A stretch of DNA of 64,000 bases from an uncultured Gammaproteobacteria bacterium (GTDB taxonomy: Bacteria; Pseudomonadota; Gammaproteobacteria; Steroidobacterales; Woeseiaceae): assembly GCA_937899415.1 (NCBI GenBank), contig CALBPI010000003.1:1-64000 (forward strand), read 5' to 3'. A program made the translations under genes and the position numbers. The notes under the pieces were generated by a model, which worked only from the letters and a program-made list of their open reading frames with translations, ran no database searches and was not told the origin of the DNA. How positions within the stretch are numbered: position 1 is the stretch's first letter; the number at the start of each line of letters is the position of its first letter. Shown here piece by piece: positions 9,181-17,161 of the stretch.

Positions 9181-9657
9181 ATGAACCTGAAGACTGTGAT
9201 TGTTGCCGCCGCAGCGGCCTTTGTTTTTGTCTCGGCACCGGCCCAGGCCGACTCGCTGACGGCAAGCGCCAACCACCAGAGCGCGCTGGCCAGCGCGGAG
9301 CGCGCGCTCGAGCGCGGCGACGCGGACACGGCTCTGCTGGTGCTTGAAGACACGCGACGCGGCTTGCGCCACGACGGTGACATCGCTCGCGTTGAGTCGA
9401 TGCGTTGCGTTGCCCTGCACGCGCTGACGCGCTACGAGGACGCCGAGGCTGCCTGCTCGATCGCGATCGACACGCGCACGGCGCACTGGAGCGACTACAA
9501 CAATCGTGGCGCAGCGCGCATCAAGCTCGGTGACTACGACGGTGCTATCGACGACTTGCACCAGGCCAACCTGCTGCGGCGCGGCGCTTCAGCCGTACGT
9601 CGTAACCTCGCGCGCGCAACGGCCCTGCGCGACAGCCAGGCGGTCGCCAGCAACTGA
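9181..9657 (+). CDS. secreted TPR-like protein
   Basis: 158 aa. A Sec signal peptide (about 1-23, cleavage near AQA-DS) is followed by about three helical TPR-like repeats: AERALERGDADTALLVLEDT, RYEDAEAACSIAI, and YNNRGAARIKLGDYDGAIDDLHQA. Two cysteines in the middle could form a periplasmic disulfide. The start is well supported by GAGGA about 10 bp upstream. TPR proteins act as scaffolds; no partner is evident. It is divergent from the LysR gene, leaving a 100-bp AT-richer promoter region that contains a repeated GAATAC hexamer (9085-9090 and 9094-9099). Confidence 0.8.
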   Translation: MNLKTVIVAAAAAFVFVSAPAQADSLTASANHQSALASAERALERGDADTALLVLEDTRRGLRHDGDIARVESMRCVALHALTRYEDAEAACSIAIDTRTAHWSDYNNRGAARIKLGDYDGAIDDLHQANLLRRGASAVRRNLARATALRDSQAVASN

Positions 9658-9759
9658 TCGAACGCGCATCTGCGCACACTGTGAGCCGGCGGTGGGCCGC
9701 CACCCCAGGTCTTCTACGCGTGTCCCCCGACGCGCGCGGGTCCGCCGCCGGTTGACGGG

Positions 9760-10821
9760 TTAGCGTGTGAGCTGATACCGACCAACATGGTCGTCGGCTA
9801 TCGTGCCCAGGAAGAGCTCGCCGTCGTACTCGTTGACACTCGTAATCGAGTGCAACGTGCCCTCTGTCCACTGCAGGTTGTGCACAAGCTCGCCCTCGAG
9901 CGACAGGCCAATCACGAAGGCATGACGGTCGGGCGGCACAAGCCAGGCCTGGGGCAGGGCGCCCAGCAAACGCCGCAGCCAGGGCTTCTCACCGAGCTGC
10001 TCCAGCGGCCCCCCACGTAAGACCGGCATCGCGACCCAGAACGTGTCCCGACCGTTGAACGACAGGTTGTCGGGATGGCCAGGCAACTCCGATGCGAAGA
10101 CATCGCGTTCGCCTTCCCGGTCACCGCGCAGCCAGAAGCGGTGGATCACACCCGTTCCCGTCTCGTTGACCAGCAGGAAGTTGTCATCAGGCCCCAGCGC
10201 GATGCCGTTGGCGAAGAACAGGCCATCGGCGAAGCGCGTGGTCTCGCCCGTCACCGGATCGAATCGAATGACCTCCCCGGTGCGGCTAGCCTCCAGAAAG
10301 TCGTACATGTAGCGGTGCACGCCAAAGCGCTGGCTCGCATTGGTAAACCAGATGACGCCGTCGCCATCGATCACGAGGTCATCGGTGAAACGCAGCGTGT
10401 CGTCGTCGTTGGCGTCGACGAGCACGTTGATGGTGCCGTCGGGCGCGATCGCGAGCAGACCGCGGTCGGCGTCGGCGACGATGAGCTGGCCCGCAGTATC
10501 AAAGGCCATGCCCAGTGGCCGGCCGCCCGTGTTGACGAACTCGCGGATGTCCTCGGTCGAGGTGAAGCTCAGGATGCGTCCGTCGAGCAGGCCTGTGTAG
10601 AAACGCCCGTCGGGACCGCGTTCCACGTCCTCGGGACCCAGTCCCAGGTTGATGATCGCGGCGCGCGAGAGTCTCTGATTCTCCGCGTAGGGACCCTCGA
10701 GCGGCGTCACCGGGTCCGGCGCCCAGTCCGCAGGTCGGACGGGTGACAGAAACCAGGCGGCGGTGGCCAGGATAGCGGCAAGCAAGGCGGTGGCCGCGAC
10801 GGCCTGAAAGAGCTTTTTCAA
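9760..10821 (-). CDS. strictosidine-synthase-like / SMP-30-type six-bladed beta-propeller
   Basis: 353 aa with an N-terminal membrane anchor (about 8-27) and a beta-propeller carrying the strictosidine-synthase family stretch: FGVHRYMYDFLE, GEVIRFDPVTGETT, FFANGIALGPD, VNETGTGVIHRFWLRG, LPGHPDNLSFNG. Relatives include APMAP/paraoxonase-like esterases and gluconolactonases. The family often binds calcium and hydrolyses lactones or esters; the catalytic glutamate of true strictosidine synthases cannot be confirmed by eye. Probably periplasm-facing. It stands alone, divergent from a small membrane gene across a 148-bp region that contains an FNR-like box. Confidence 0.85.
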   Translation of the reverse strand: MKKLFQAVAATALLAAILATAAWFLSPVRPADWAPDPVTPLEGPYAENQRLSRAAIINLGLGPEDVERGPDGRFYTGLLDGRILSFTSTEDIREFVNTGGRPLGMAFDTAGQLIVADADRGLLAIAPDGTINVLVDANDDDTLRFTDDLVIDGDGVIWFTNASQRFGVHRYMYDFLEASRTGEVIRFDPVTGETTRFADGLFFANGIALGPDDNFLLVNETGTGVIHRFWLRGDREGERDVFASELPGHPDNLSFNGRDTFWVAMPVLRGGPLEQLGEKPWLRRLLGALPQAWLVPPDRHAFVIGLSLEGELVHNLQWTEGTLHSITSVNEYDGELFLGTIADDHVGRYQLTR

Positions 10822-10889
10822 AGGAATACGTCCCTATTTGGGCCGCACAGGCTCACTGAGTGCCGAAGGACTGTCAAGCGTGCGTCAAA

Positions 10890-10903
10890 TTGACGCAGAT
10901 CAA
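10890..10903. promoter_or_regulatory. FNR/Anr-like box
   Basis: TTGACGCAGATCAA matches the FNR/Anr/Crp consensus half-sites TTGAT-N4-ATCAA with one mismatch and the correct 4-bp spacer. It lies in the divergent region between the propeller gene (ATG 10821, minus) and the small membrane gene (ATG 10970, plus), about 70 bp from each start. Oxygen- or redox-dependent control of one or both is inferred. Confidence 0.45.
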
Positions 10904-10969
10904 TGCCGGCTCCGGGTGCGGCGGCGGAAACCGGACCGAATGCGCCGCGCTTTCTGGGGGAATCGGCTC

Positions 10970-11170
10970 ATGCTCGTGATTGGCCTTCACCTGCGCCACA
11001 TCATGCGCGACTGGGTCGGGGCGTTCCGTCAGCTGGCCGCCGACGGGCCGAATGAGACGATCTCGGCGGGCATGGAGCGTTCATTGGCCAAGGGGCGCGC
11101 TATGGCCTACGTCTGCTGGATCGGGATCGCGAGCGTCGCGTTCCTCGGTACCGTCAAGCCGAACTTCTAA
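10970..11170 (+). CDS. small membrane protein, hypothetical
   Basis: 66 aa from ATG 10970, preceded by a strong GGGGGA 9 bp upstream; longer in-frame starts (10838, 10940) have no such site and would cover the FNR-like box. Amphipathic basic N-terminal half (HLRHIMRDWVGAFRQLA), then one transmembrane helix near the C-terminus (AMAYVCWIGIASVAFLG). Not recognised. Possible anaerobically induced small inner-membrane protein, judged only from the upstream box. It ends 3 bp from the end of the convergent HAD gene. Confidence 0.55.
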   Translation: MLVIGLHLRHIMRDWVGAFRQLAADGPNETISAGMERSLAKGRAMAYVCWIGIASVAFLGTVKPNF

Positions 11171-11173
11171 CGC

Positions 11174-11995
11174 CTAAAGGTCGAAGCGCTCGCGCAGGAA
11201 GCGGGCGATGCCATCTTCGTCGTGGTGGCCGATGATCTCGGTCGCCCGATCCTTAACGTGCGATTTCGCATTGGCGGGCGCGTAGCTCTCGTCGGCGAGC
11301 TCGAACATGCTGACGTCGTTATCGCTGTCGCCAAAGCAAACGACACGATCGGCGCCGAGCATTTCCTTGAGCGTGATGACGGCGCCGCCCTTGCTGGCGT
11401 CAGAGTGATGCACGTCGAGCCAGGCCAGATCCTTGGCCTCGATGGCGACGCCCGAGTAGGCCACGAGGTGCGGCTCGTCGCGTACCACATCGATAACGGC
11501 CTCAACGCGAACGCGGCTGCCGATCGCGCTCACGTTGCTGATCTCGGCGTTGTCGGGCAGCGCCTCGAGCGGCTCGGCGCGGATGCCGCGCGTGATCGTG
11601 TACTCATTGACCACAAACTGCTCGGCCTTGCTGCGCAGTGGCGCGTGGTAGACGACATGCTCGCTGTCGCCTTCAATCGTGAACACGAAGGGGGCCAACC
11701 CATTGGCCAGGCAGCCGGCAACCACGCGCGCGAGTTCTGAGGTCGTCAACACCTGCCTGTGCGAAAATGAGTCCGCCTCGGGGTGCCAGATCACCACGCC
11801 ATTCTTGAAGACGTGCGGCAGCCTAAAGCCGTGCCCGCGCAGGATGTCGCGCGAGGCGTGCAGCGTGCGGCCCGTGGCGACGGTGTAGGCGATGTCGCGC
11901 TGAGCCAGCCGCTGCAGCGTGTCGCGGGTGAAATCACTAATGGCGGCATCGCGGTTGAGCAGCGTGCCGTCGAGATCGAATACGACGAGTTCCAT
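11174..11995 (-). CDS. Cof-type HAD-IIB hydrolase
   Basis: 273 aa. HAD motif I DLDGTLL (about 7-13), motif II TGRTLH, a lysine in DASKGGAV and motif III FGDSDNDVSMFE are all present, with the large C2B cap between motifs II and III. The Cof/YbiV/SupH family dephosphorylates sugar phosphates and flavin or thiamin precursors; the substrate of this member is unknown. A TACAAT -10-like hexamer lies only about 7 bp upstream of the ATG (12007-12002 on the minus strand), so the transcript may be nearly leaderless. Confidence 0.9.
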   Translation of the reverse strand: MELVVFDLDGTLLNRDAAISDFTRDTLQRLAQRDIAYTVATGRTLHASRDILRGHGFRLPHVFKNGVVIWHPEADSFSHRQVLTTSELARVVAGCLANGLAPFVFTIEGDSEHVVYHAPLRSKAEQFVVNEYTITRGIRAEPLEALPDNAEISNVSAIGSRVRVEAVIDVVRDEPHLVAYSGVAIEAKDLAWLDVHHSDASKGGAVITLKEMLGADRVVCFGDSDNDVSMFELADESYAPANAKSHVKDRATEIIGHHDEDGIARFLRERFDL

Positions 11996-12012
11996 TCGCG
12001 CATTGTACTGAC

Positions 12013-12053
12013 TTCGTCACTTCGACAAGGGCGACATTCGTCACGTCGACAAA
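12013..12053 (+). repeat. two direct repeats with 25-bp period in a divergent promoter region
   Basis: TTCGTCACTTCGACAA (12013-12028) and TTCGTCACGTCGACAA (12038-12053) differ at one base and are 25 bp apart start to start, i.e. not quite on the same helix face. They sit between the HAD gene (ATG 11995, minus) and the outer-membrane protein gene (ATG 12190, plus). The core ACTTCGACAAG recurs at 27803-27813 upstream of the RND operon. Regulator binding is inferred. Confidence 0.4.
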
Positions 12054-12189
12054 ACCTAGCAGCGGGTGCGCCTGAGTGGTGTGGCCTTCCAATTCGGGAT
12101 TCGCGAACTGCGGTCGCCGAACTTCGGGTCTCACGCGTCGTCTTAAGCGACAACGCGCTTCGCAAGCGCAAGAACAACAAAGGACTGTC

Positions 12190-13149
12190 ATGCGCAATAC
12201 GGTTTGGTCTCGATCCGCAGTTGTTGGGGCTGCCGTTCTCGTTGCACCGGCTCTTGCCCAGGAGCCGTTCCAGTGGGAAATTGGCGGTGCGTTTAGTCAG
12301 AGCGAGTTTTCGCGAACCGATAATCAAGTATTTGACCCTGCATTCGGGTTTGGCACCTTCCTGTTCACCGAGTCGACCGTAGACACAGATCGCTTCCGAC
12401 TGGATGCCACCTGGTTCTTCGAGCCTGTGGAATCCAACCGGGGGCCGCTTGAGCGCGCGGCCTTTCTTGATCGTGCATCATCGATATCAGCCTTCGCCCT
12501 GCGATCCGAGCTGACGGCGTCCGCGATTCAGCTCTCAGACGCGCTGCCAAGCTTCTCCGAGCAAGCGGAGCTTGCCGAGAACTCACTTGGTTTCGGGTTT
12601 CGTTACGTGCTGCCCGACGACACCTGGTTTATAGAAGCCAGTGTCTCGCGGCGGGACACGGAGTCGATTCCGGGAAACGCCAGTGATCAGTACGCGATCG
12701 CCGCAGGTCGTTACCTCGGGGATCGCACTGCCGTCTCATTGCGTATCGACCGCAGTGAGGGCGGGTCGGGTTCGATACTTCCCGGAACCTCAGGCGGGCA
12801 GGACAACTACTCGCTGGAAATCACGCACATCGGAGACCTCTGGGGCGACTGGCAATACGCCGTCGACAGCAGTCTCACCGAGAGTGATCAGGACTTCGTT
12901 GATCTGCGTTTCGATGTTTCGGGAACACTGTACCCGTCCCGATACCTGGGGTTCGGCGCTCAGGCAAGCGTCTCTGCCGAAGACTTTACTGACCAGTCGA
13001 AGCGCTATGGCGCATTTGGCCGCTGGTTCGTCAACGATGCCTGGTCTGTATCGGCGCGCTACGAGTGGACCGACTTCGAGGGCTCATTCGGAGATGGTGT
13101 TGATATCGACGATGACGCGTTCGAGCTGCGCGTGGATCATCGGTTCTAG
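12190..13149 (+). CDS. outer-membrane beta-barrel protein (putative porin)
   Basis: 320 aa from ATG 12190, preceded by AAGGAC; the in-frame extension upstream is basic and unlike a signal. A signal peptide ends near PALAQE, then come many alternating amphipathic strands (SLGFGFRYVLPDDTWFIEASVSRR, WSVSARYEWTDFEG) and a C-terminal phenylalanine (ELRVDHRF), the signature recognised by the BAM complex. About 14-16 strands are likely. The family resembles uncharacterised 'putative porins' of marine gammaproteobacteria. Solute unknown. The gene stands alone, with the direct-repeat region upstream. Confidence 0.75.
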   Translation: MRNTVWSRSAVVGAAVLVAPALAQEPFQWEIGGAFSQSEFSRTDNQVFDPAFGFGTFLFTESTVDTDRFRLDATWFFEPVESNRGPLERAAFLDRASSISAFALRSELTASAIQLSDALPSFSEQAELAENSLGFGFRYVLPDDTWFIEASVSRRDTESIPGNASDQYAIAAGRYLGDRTAVSLRIDRSEGGSGSILPGTSGGQDNYSLEITHIGDLWGDWQYAVDSSLTESDQDFVDLRFDVSGTLYPSRYLGFGAQASVSAEDFTDQSKRYGAFGRWFVNDAWSVSARYEWTDFEGSFGDGVDIDDDAFELRVDHRF

Positions 13150-13312
13150 GGCACTCCGGGTGTAACACAGGGCGGCCGGGCGCGGACTCGCTGCTGCCCG
13201 AGCGGCTCAAAATCGGTACCATCGCGACGATGAATGTGTTCTGCGTCTGCGGTTTGGGGCGGGTCCGACCCTTCTGTGCACTCAAGGTGTGCGTTCCTGG
13301 TGTTGGCCTCCA

Positions 13313-13996
13313 ATGAGTGAGCCTCCGAAAGCGCCCGGTCGACAACATCTCGTCGTTCGATTTGCGGGCGAAGCGCTACTCATCGTTGCCTCGGTCTTCG
13401 TCGCTATCCTCCTCGAAAGTATGTGGCAGGACCGTTCTGAGGTTCGAGACGCCAGGGAATCGCTCGCGCAGGTGCGCCTGAGCCTGGCTGAAGACGTGCA
13501 GTTTTTCGATCGGGTGGAGCAGGAACAGCAGCAGGCGGCGGAGAAGACGCGGCGTTTGCTCGAGTGGTTCGAGGACCCTGAGGCGCTGCCCAACGACGCG
13601 GTGCATGAGGTGTTCCTCAACTACAACATGCCGATATCGATCTGGCCGCGCCGTGCGGCCTGGAACACGATGGTCAACTCAGGCCAGTTTCGCTTGCTCG
13701 AAGCGCCGGACCTCGTCACCCGGATTGGTAACTACTACGAGCACCACCTGCGGCGGATGGAGTACAACGGTCAGCAGTACGACGCCGCCTTCACCGTGGT
13801 GTCCCGCGGGGAATTGAGCGAACTCTGGGACTTCGATACGCGCGTGTTGCTGACGCGTGATGCCCCCCGACTCACGCAGTTTCGCAACAGGCTGAGACGG
13901 ATCGACGACTGGACGACCTACTACCTGGATCGGGTGGAACGAAACCGGGCGCGGGCGGAGTCTCTTATCGAGGAGATCGACGCTTATCTCGACTAG
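13313..13996 (+). CDS. membrane-anchored coiled-coil protein, DUF6090-like
   Basis: 227 aa from ATG 13313. One transmembrane helix near the N-terminus (GEALLIVASVFVAILLESMWQD, about 18-37) is followed by helical, charged sequence with coiled-coil character (ESLAQVRLSLAEDVQFFDRVEQEQQ), a conserved YNMPISIWPRRAAWNTMVNSGQFRLL block and a helical tail. The GE-LLIV-(V/I)LLA-W pattern is shared by small membrane proteins such as DUF6090. Function unknown. Orientation is probably N-in with a periplasmic helical domain. Confidence 0.65.
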   Translation: MSEPPKAPGRQHLVVRFAGEALLIVASVFVAILLESMWQDRSEVRDARESLAQVRLSLAEDVQFFDRVEQEQQQAAEKTRRLLEWFEDPEALPNDAVHEVFLNYNMPISIWPRRAAWNTMVNSGQFRLLEAPDLVTRIGNYYEHHLRRMEYNGQQYDAAFTVVSRGELSELWDFDTRVLLTRDAPRLTQFRNRLRRIDDWTTYYLDRVERNRARAESLIEEIDAYLD

Positions 13997-14144
13997 GGCG
14001 GTACTAGCGCCAGGTCTGGATCCTGAAGCGCCTATCTCGGGCGATCTGACATAACCGGTGCCCGGCGCGCGTCGCGCTGTCAACCAAACCGCCATCCGTG
14101 CGTTGTGAGGGGTGTCTGACCACACAACCCACGGGAGGCCCCCA

Positions 14145-16028
14145 ATGGCCCGCACGATTTTGGAACGGCTGCGCACCCCCGGCGCAGCGCGCGCACGTGA
14201 TGCGCTGATTTATGCGGCGATGCTTATCGTCATGATCACCCTGTCCGCCTGCGGTGGCGGTGGCGGTGACATCGCTAACGAAGACCCCGTCGCCGTAAAT
14301 GACACGGGCCTGCTCTACGTCGGGCTCACCGATGCCGAAGGCGACTTTGTCACCTACGCCGTCGACGTCGACTCGATCCTGCTTGAGCGCGCCAATGGCA
14401 CGACCGTGGAAACGCTGCCGCTGTCGACGCGCGTCGACTTCGCTGAGCTCACGGAAGTCACGGAGTTTCTGAACATCGCGACCGTGCCCGCGGGCAACTA
14501 CGTCGCCGCGAGTATCCGCCTGGACTTCTCGGAGGCGCAGGTCGTCGTGCAGAACGAGACAGGCGTGATCACCGAAGCTGAAGTGGTTGACGAGGCTGGC
14601 AATCCGCTCGGCGACTACGAAGTGCGCTTGCAGCTCGCCAACACGGACATCATCCGGATCGCACCGGGTATTCCTGCGGCGTTCAGCCTCGACTTTGACC
14701 TCGACGCGTCGAACGAGATCGACCGAAGCATGTCACCGCCCATCGTGACGGTGTCGCCGTTGCTGCTGGCGCAGGCCGAGCTTGAGGAAGACCGCGAGCA
14801 CCGCGTGCGCGGCGTGCTGGCTGAGGCCAGCATTGACGAGAGCGCATTCACGCTTAAGGTACGACCGTTTAAACGCCGCACGGGTGACTTTGGTCGCTTC
14901 ACCGTCAACGTCGATGAGGAAACGCAGTACGAAGTTGACGGTGTGGGTTATACGGGTGCGGCCGGTCTTGAAGCCGTCGCGGCACTCGAAGAGAACACCC
15001 CCGTCGTTGCCAGCGGCAGCATCTCGAACCGCAGCATGATGGCCGATATCGTCATTGCCGGTAGCAGCGTGCCCTGGGCCGACGACACGGTCGTCAAGGG
15101 TGTCGTAACGGCACGAAGTGGCGACACGCTCACCATCGGTGGTGCACGTGTTGAGTTCGGTGACGGTCGCGTCGACTTCGGCGGCAGCTTTGAAGTGCTG
15201 CTGGGCGAAGCCACGACGGTGACGGCACCGGGCGTCGACAACGCCGACCTCAACATCGACAGCATCTCGGTCGGCCAGCGCATCGTCGCGTTCGGCGAGC
15301 CTTCGGCCACGGACCTCGTGTTCGACGCCACGGCGGGCCGCATCGTCATGCAGTTCAGCCAATTCACGGCCGTCGTTGCCCAGGAAACGCCGCTCGCGGC
15401 AGAGCTGGGTCTCTACAACGGTCGCCGTCCGGGCGCCTACGACTTCTCGGGCACGGGCAGCGCGCCGGAGCTTGATGCGGATCCCGATTTCTACGAGATC
15501 GACACGGGTGCGCTGTTGCTCAACGACGTTGAGCTTGGCGACCTGATTCGTGTTCGCGGCCTCGTGACGCCCTTTGGTTCTGCCCCCGAGGACTTCACGG
15601 CGCGCACCGTGATCGACATCGAGACCTCGCGTCGCGCCGGGGAGCTCAAGGTCGTCTGGCCTGGCGATGCACCGTCCACGACGCCGTTTATCGCCACGTC
15701 GCCCACGACGATCGACGTTGACATCAGCGAGTCCGAGGAATGGCTCCGTGTCCGCGGCATCCCGCGCTTCATCACCAACCCGCTCGAGATGCTGACGATT
15801 GCAGCGACTGAAAGCGGTGAGGGTGTTTACGCGGTGCACGTACGCGGCAGCGGTGTCGTCACGGCTTATCGCAACTTCGCGGACCTGGTTGATGCGCTCA
15901 ACGCCGAGCTCGAAGCGGGCAATGCATTGCAGAGGATCAATGCGCGGGTCGGCTATACTGGCACGACCGACGTGCTGGTCAGCCCGCGAGCCAGCTTTGT
16001 ATTCGTCGCGCCGGGCGATGCCGAGTAA
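14145..16028 (+). CDS. DUF4382/DUF5666-like lipoprotein
   Basis: 627 aa from ATG 14145 behind GGGAGG. A signal peptide ends in lipobox LSAC, followed by five glycines. Residues about 45-215 match the DUF4382 pattern (LLYVGLTDAEGDFVTYAVDVDSILLER...LPLSTRVDFAEL...VPAGNYVAASIRLDFSEAQV). The rest is a string of OB-like beta repeats resembling DUF5666 (VRGVLAEASID, VVKGVVTARSGDTLTIGG, DLIRVRGLVTPFG). Highly acidic and probably anchored to the outer membrane or periplasmic face. It ends 14 bp before the ECF sigma gene and is probably co-transcribed with it. Ligand unknown. Confidence 0.8.
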   Translation: MARTILERLRTPGAARARDALIYAAMLIVMITLSACGGGGGDIANEDPVAVNDTGLLYVGLTDAEGDFVTYAVDVDSILLERANGTTVETLPLSTRVDFAELTEVTEFLNIATVPAGNYVAASIRLDFSEAQVVVQNETGVITEAEVVDEAGNPLGDYEVRLQLANTDIIRIAPGIPAAFSLDFDLDASNEIDRSMSPPIVTVSPLLLAQAELEEDREHRVRGVLAEASIDESAFTLKVRPFKRRTGDFGRFTVNVDEETQYEVDGVGYTGAAGLEAVAALEENTPVVASGSISNRSMMADIVIAGSSVPWADDTVVKGVVTARSGDTLTIGGARVEFGDGRVDFGGSFEVLLGEATTVTAPGVDNADLNIDSISVGQRIVAFGEPSATDLVFDATAGRIVMQFSQFTAVVAQETPLAAELGLYNGRRPGAYDFSGTGSAPELDADPDFYEIDTGALLLNDVELGDLIRVRGLVTPFGSAPEDFTARTVIDIETSRRAGELKVVWPGDAPSTTPFIATSPTTIDVDISESEEWLRVRGIPRFITNPLEMLTIAATESGEGVYAVHVRGSGVVTAYRNFADLVDALNAELEAGNALQRINARVGYTGTTDVLVSPRASFVFVAPGDAE

Positions 16029-16042
16029 CACCGAGACACTGC

Positions 16043-16588
16043 ATGAGTCCCGCCACCGAAATGAATCGGTTCCTTATGGACGTGGAGAACCGGGCCTTTC
16101 GGATGGCGGAGCTCGCAGTCGGTAATCGGGATGACGCCATGGATATCGTCCAGGACTCGATGCTCACGCTGGCCCGGAAGTACGCCAAGCGGCCGACCAC
16201 GGAGTGGCGGCCGCTGTTCTTCCGGATCCTGCAAAACCGTATCACCGACTGTTACCGCCGCCGCGCGTCGAGCAACCGGCTGTTCTCCTTTTTCTCGTCG
16301 TTTCGCAACGACGAAGGTGAGGTGGTCGACGTGGCAGCGCTGCAACCCGGTCCTGCCGCGGATGAGCCCGAGCACCGCACAGTGATCGACGGTGCCTCCG
16401 ATGAAGTCGATCGCGCGCTGGCCGAGTTGCCACCGCGCCAACGACAGGCCTTTCTGCTCAGAAGCTGGGAGGGCTTAAGCGTTGCCGAAACTGCAGCGGC
16501 CATGAAATGCAGTGAAGGCAGCGTCAAGACACACTATTCACGCGCCGTCGGCAGACTGCGCGAAGCGCTGGGAGCGCACTGGCCATGA
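16043..16588 (+). CDS. ECF-type RNA polymerase sigma factor
   Basis: 181 aa with sigma region 2 (about 10-75: AELAVGNRDDAMDIVQDSMLTLARKY...WRPLFFRILQNRITDCYRR) and region 4 (about 120-175: ALAELPPRQRQAFLLRSWEGLSVAETAAAMKCSEGSVKTHYSRAVGRL). The linker between them is about 45 residues. It heads a run with the DUF3619, acidic and DUF3106 genes; the next gene overlaps by 4 nt (ATGA). Such sigma/DUF3619/DUF3106 strings occur in gamma- and betaproteobacteria. The inducing signal is unknown. Confidence 0.92.
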   Translation: MSPATEMNRFLMDVENRAFRMAELAVGNRDDAMDIVQDSMLTLARKYAKRPTTEWRPLFFRILQNRITDCYRRRASSNRLFSFFSSFRNDEGEVVDVAALQPGPAADEPEHRTVIDGASDEVDRALAELPPRQRQAFLLRSWEGLSVAETAAAMKCSEGSVKTHYSRAVGRLREALGAHWP

Positions 16589-16929
16589 ACGACAAGACGC
16601 AATACGACACCGACGACGCGCTCGCGACAGCCGTGGTCGATCGACTGTCCACCGACATCGACCCCGAAGTGGCGGCACGACTGCGTGCTGCACGACAGGA
16701 GGCGGTGTACCTCGTCGACAGCGCGCATCGCAAACGCGCGCCCTGGCTCGCCCCGGCAGGCGGCCTGGTTGCCGCGTCCGTTGTCGCTGCGGTGTTGCTC
16801 CGCGAACCGGGCATGCAACCGATGCCGGTGCTCGATGACGCCGAGATGGCCGCGGCGGCCGAACTCGAGCTACTCGAAGAGCTCGAGATGCTGGCCTGGC
16901 TCGACGAGGAGATGCTCGATGCGGGCTAG
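16585..16929 (+). CDS. DUF3619-like membrane protein, candidate anti-sigma factor
   Basis: 114 aa. Cytosolic N-terminal helical part (LATAVVDRLSTDIDPEVAARLRAARQEAVYL), one transmembrane helix (about 53-71, APAGGLVAASVVAAVLL), then an acidic, leucine-rich periplasmic tail (AAELELLEELEMLAWLDEEMLD). Size, topology and position next to an ECF sigma gene (ATGA overlap) fit DUF3619 proteins. A role as membrane-bound anti-sigma factor is inferred from topology and neighbours; there is no zinc-binding HxxxCxxC motif. Confidence 0.8.
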   Translation: MNDKTQYDTDDALATAVVDRLSTDIDPEVAARLRAARQEAVYLVDSAHRKRAPWLAPAGGLVAASVVAAVLLREPGMQPMPVLDDAEMAAAAELELLEELEMLAWLDEEMLDAG

Positions 16930-17161
16930 GCGCCTGTGGCCCTGGATGCTGGCCGTGGCGCCGATGTGTGCGTTGGCGGCCGAGCCCCTCGCGAGCGAAG
17001 ACGACTACGGCTTCTTCGATTTTCTCGGCGAGATGGTCGAAGACGGTGACGGTGAGTGGGTGGACCCGCTCACCATGGAGGAATTGGCGGAAGACGCCAC
17101 GAAATTGAGTGAAGACGACGGGCTGCCCATGCCGGCGCCCGAGGATGAAGACGATGAGTAA
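16919..17161 (+). CDS. small highly acidic secreted protein
   Basis: 80 aa from ATG 16919, overlapping the end of the DUF3619 gene. Signal peptide MRARRLWPWMLAVAPMCALAAEP, then a mature part of about 57 residues in which aspartate and glutamate are by far the commonest residues and arginine is absent (EDDYGFFDFLGEMVEDGDGE; tail PAPEDEDDE). It overlaps the following arginine-rich DUF3106 gene by 8 nt. The opposite charges of the two products suggest they bind each other in the periplasm (inference). No family recognised. Confidence 0.7.
   Translation: MRARRLWPWMLAVAPMCALAAEPLASEDDYGFFDFLGEMVEDGDGEWVDPLTMEELAEDATKLSEDDGLPMPAPEDEDDE

Noticed and set aside
9664-9755. Several GC hairpins after the TPR gene as a terminator
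   Set aside because: Stems are short and no T-tract follows; GC-rich spacer DNA forms these by chance.
14733-16031. Open frame of 432 codons on the minus strand opposite the DUF4382 lipoprotein
   Set aside because: Antisense artefact of high-GC coding DNA; no signal peptide or motifs, while the plus strand has a clear lipoprotein.
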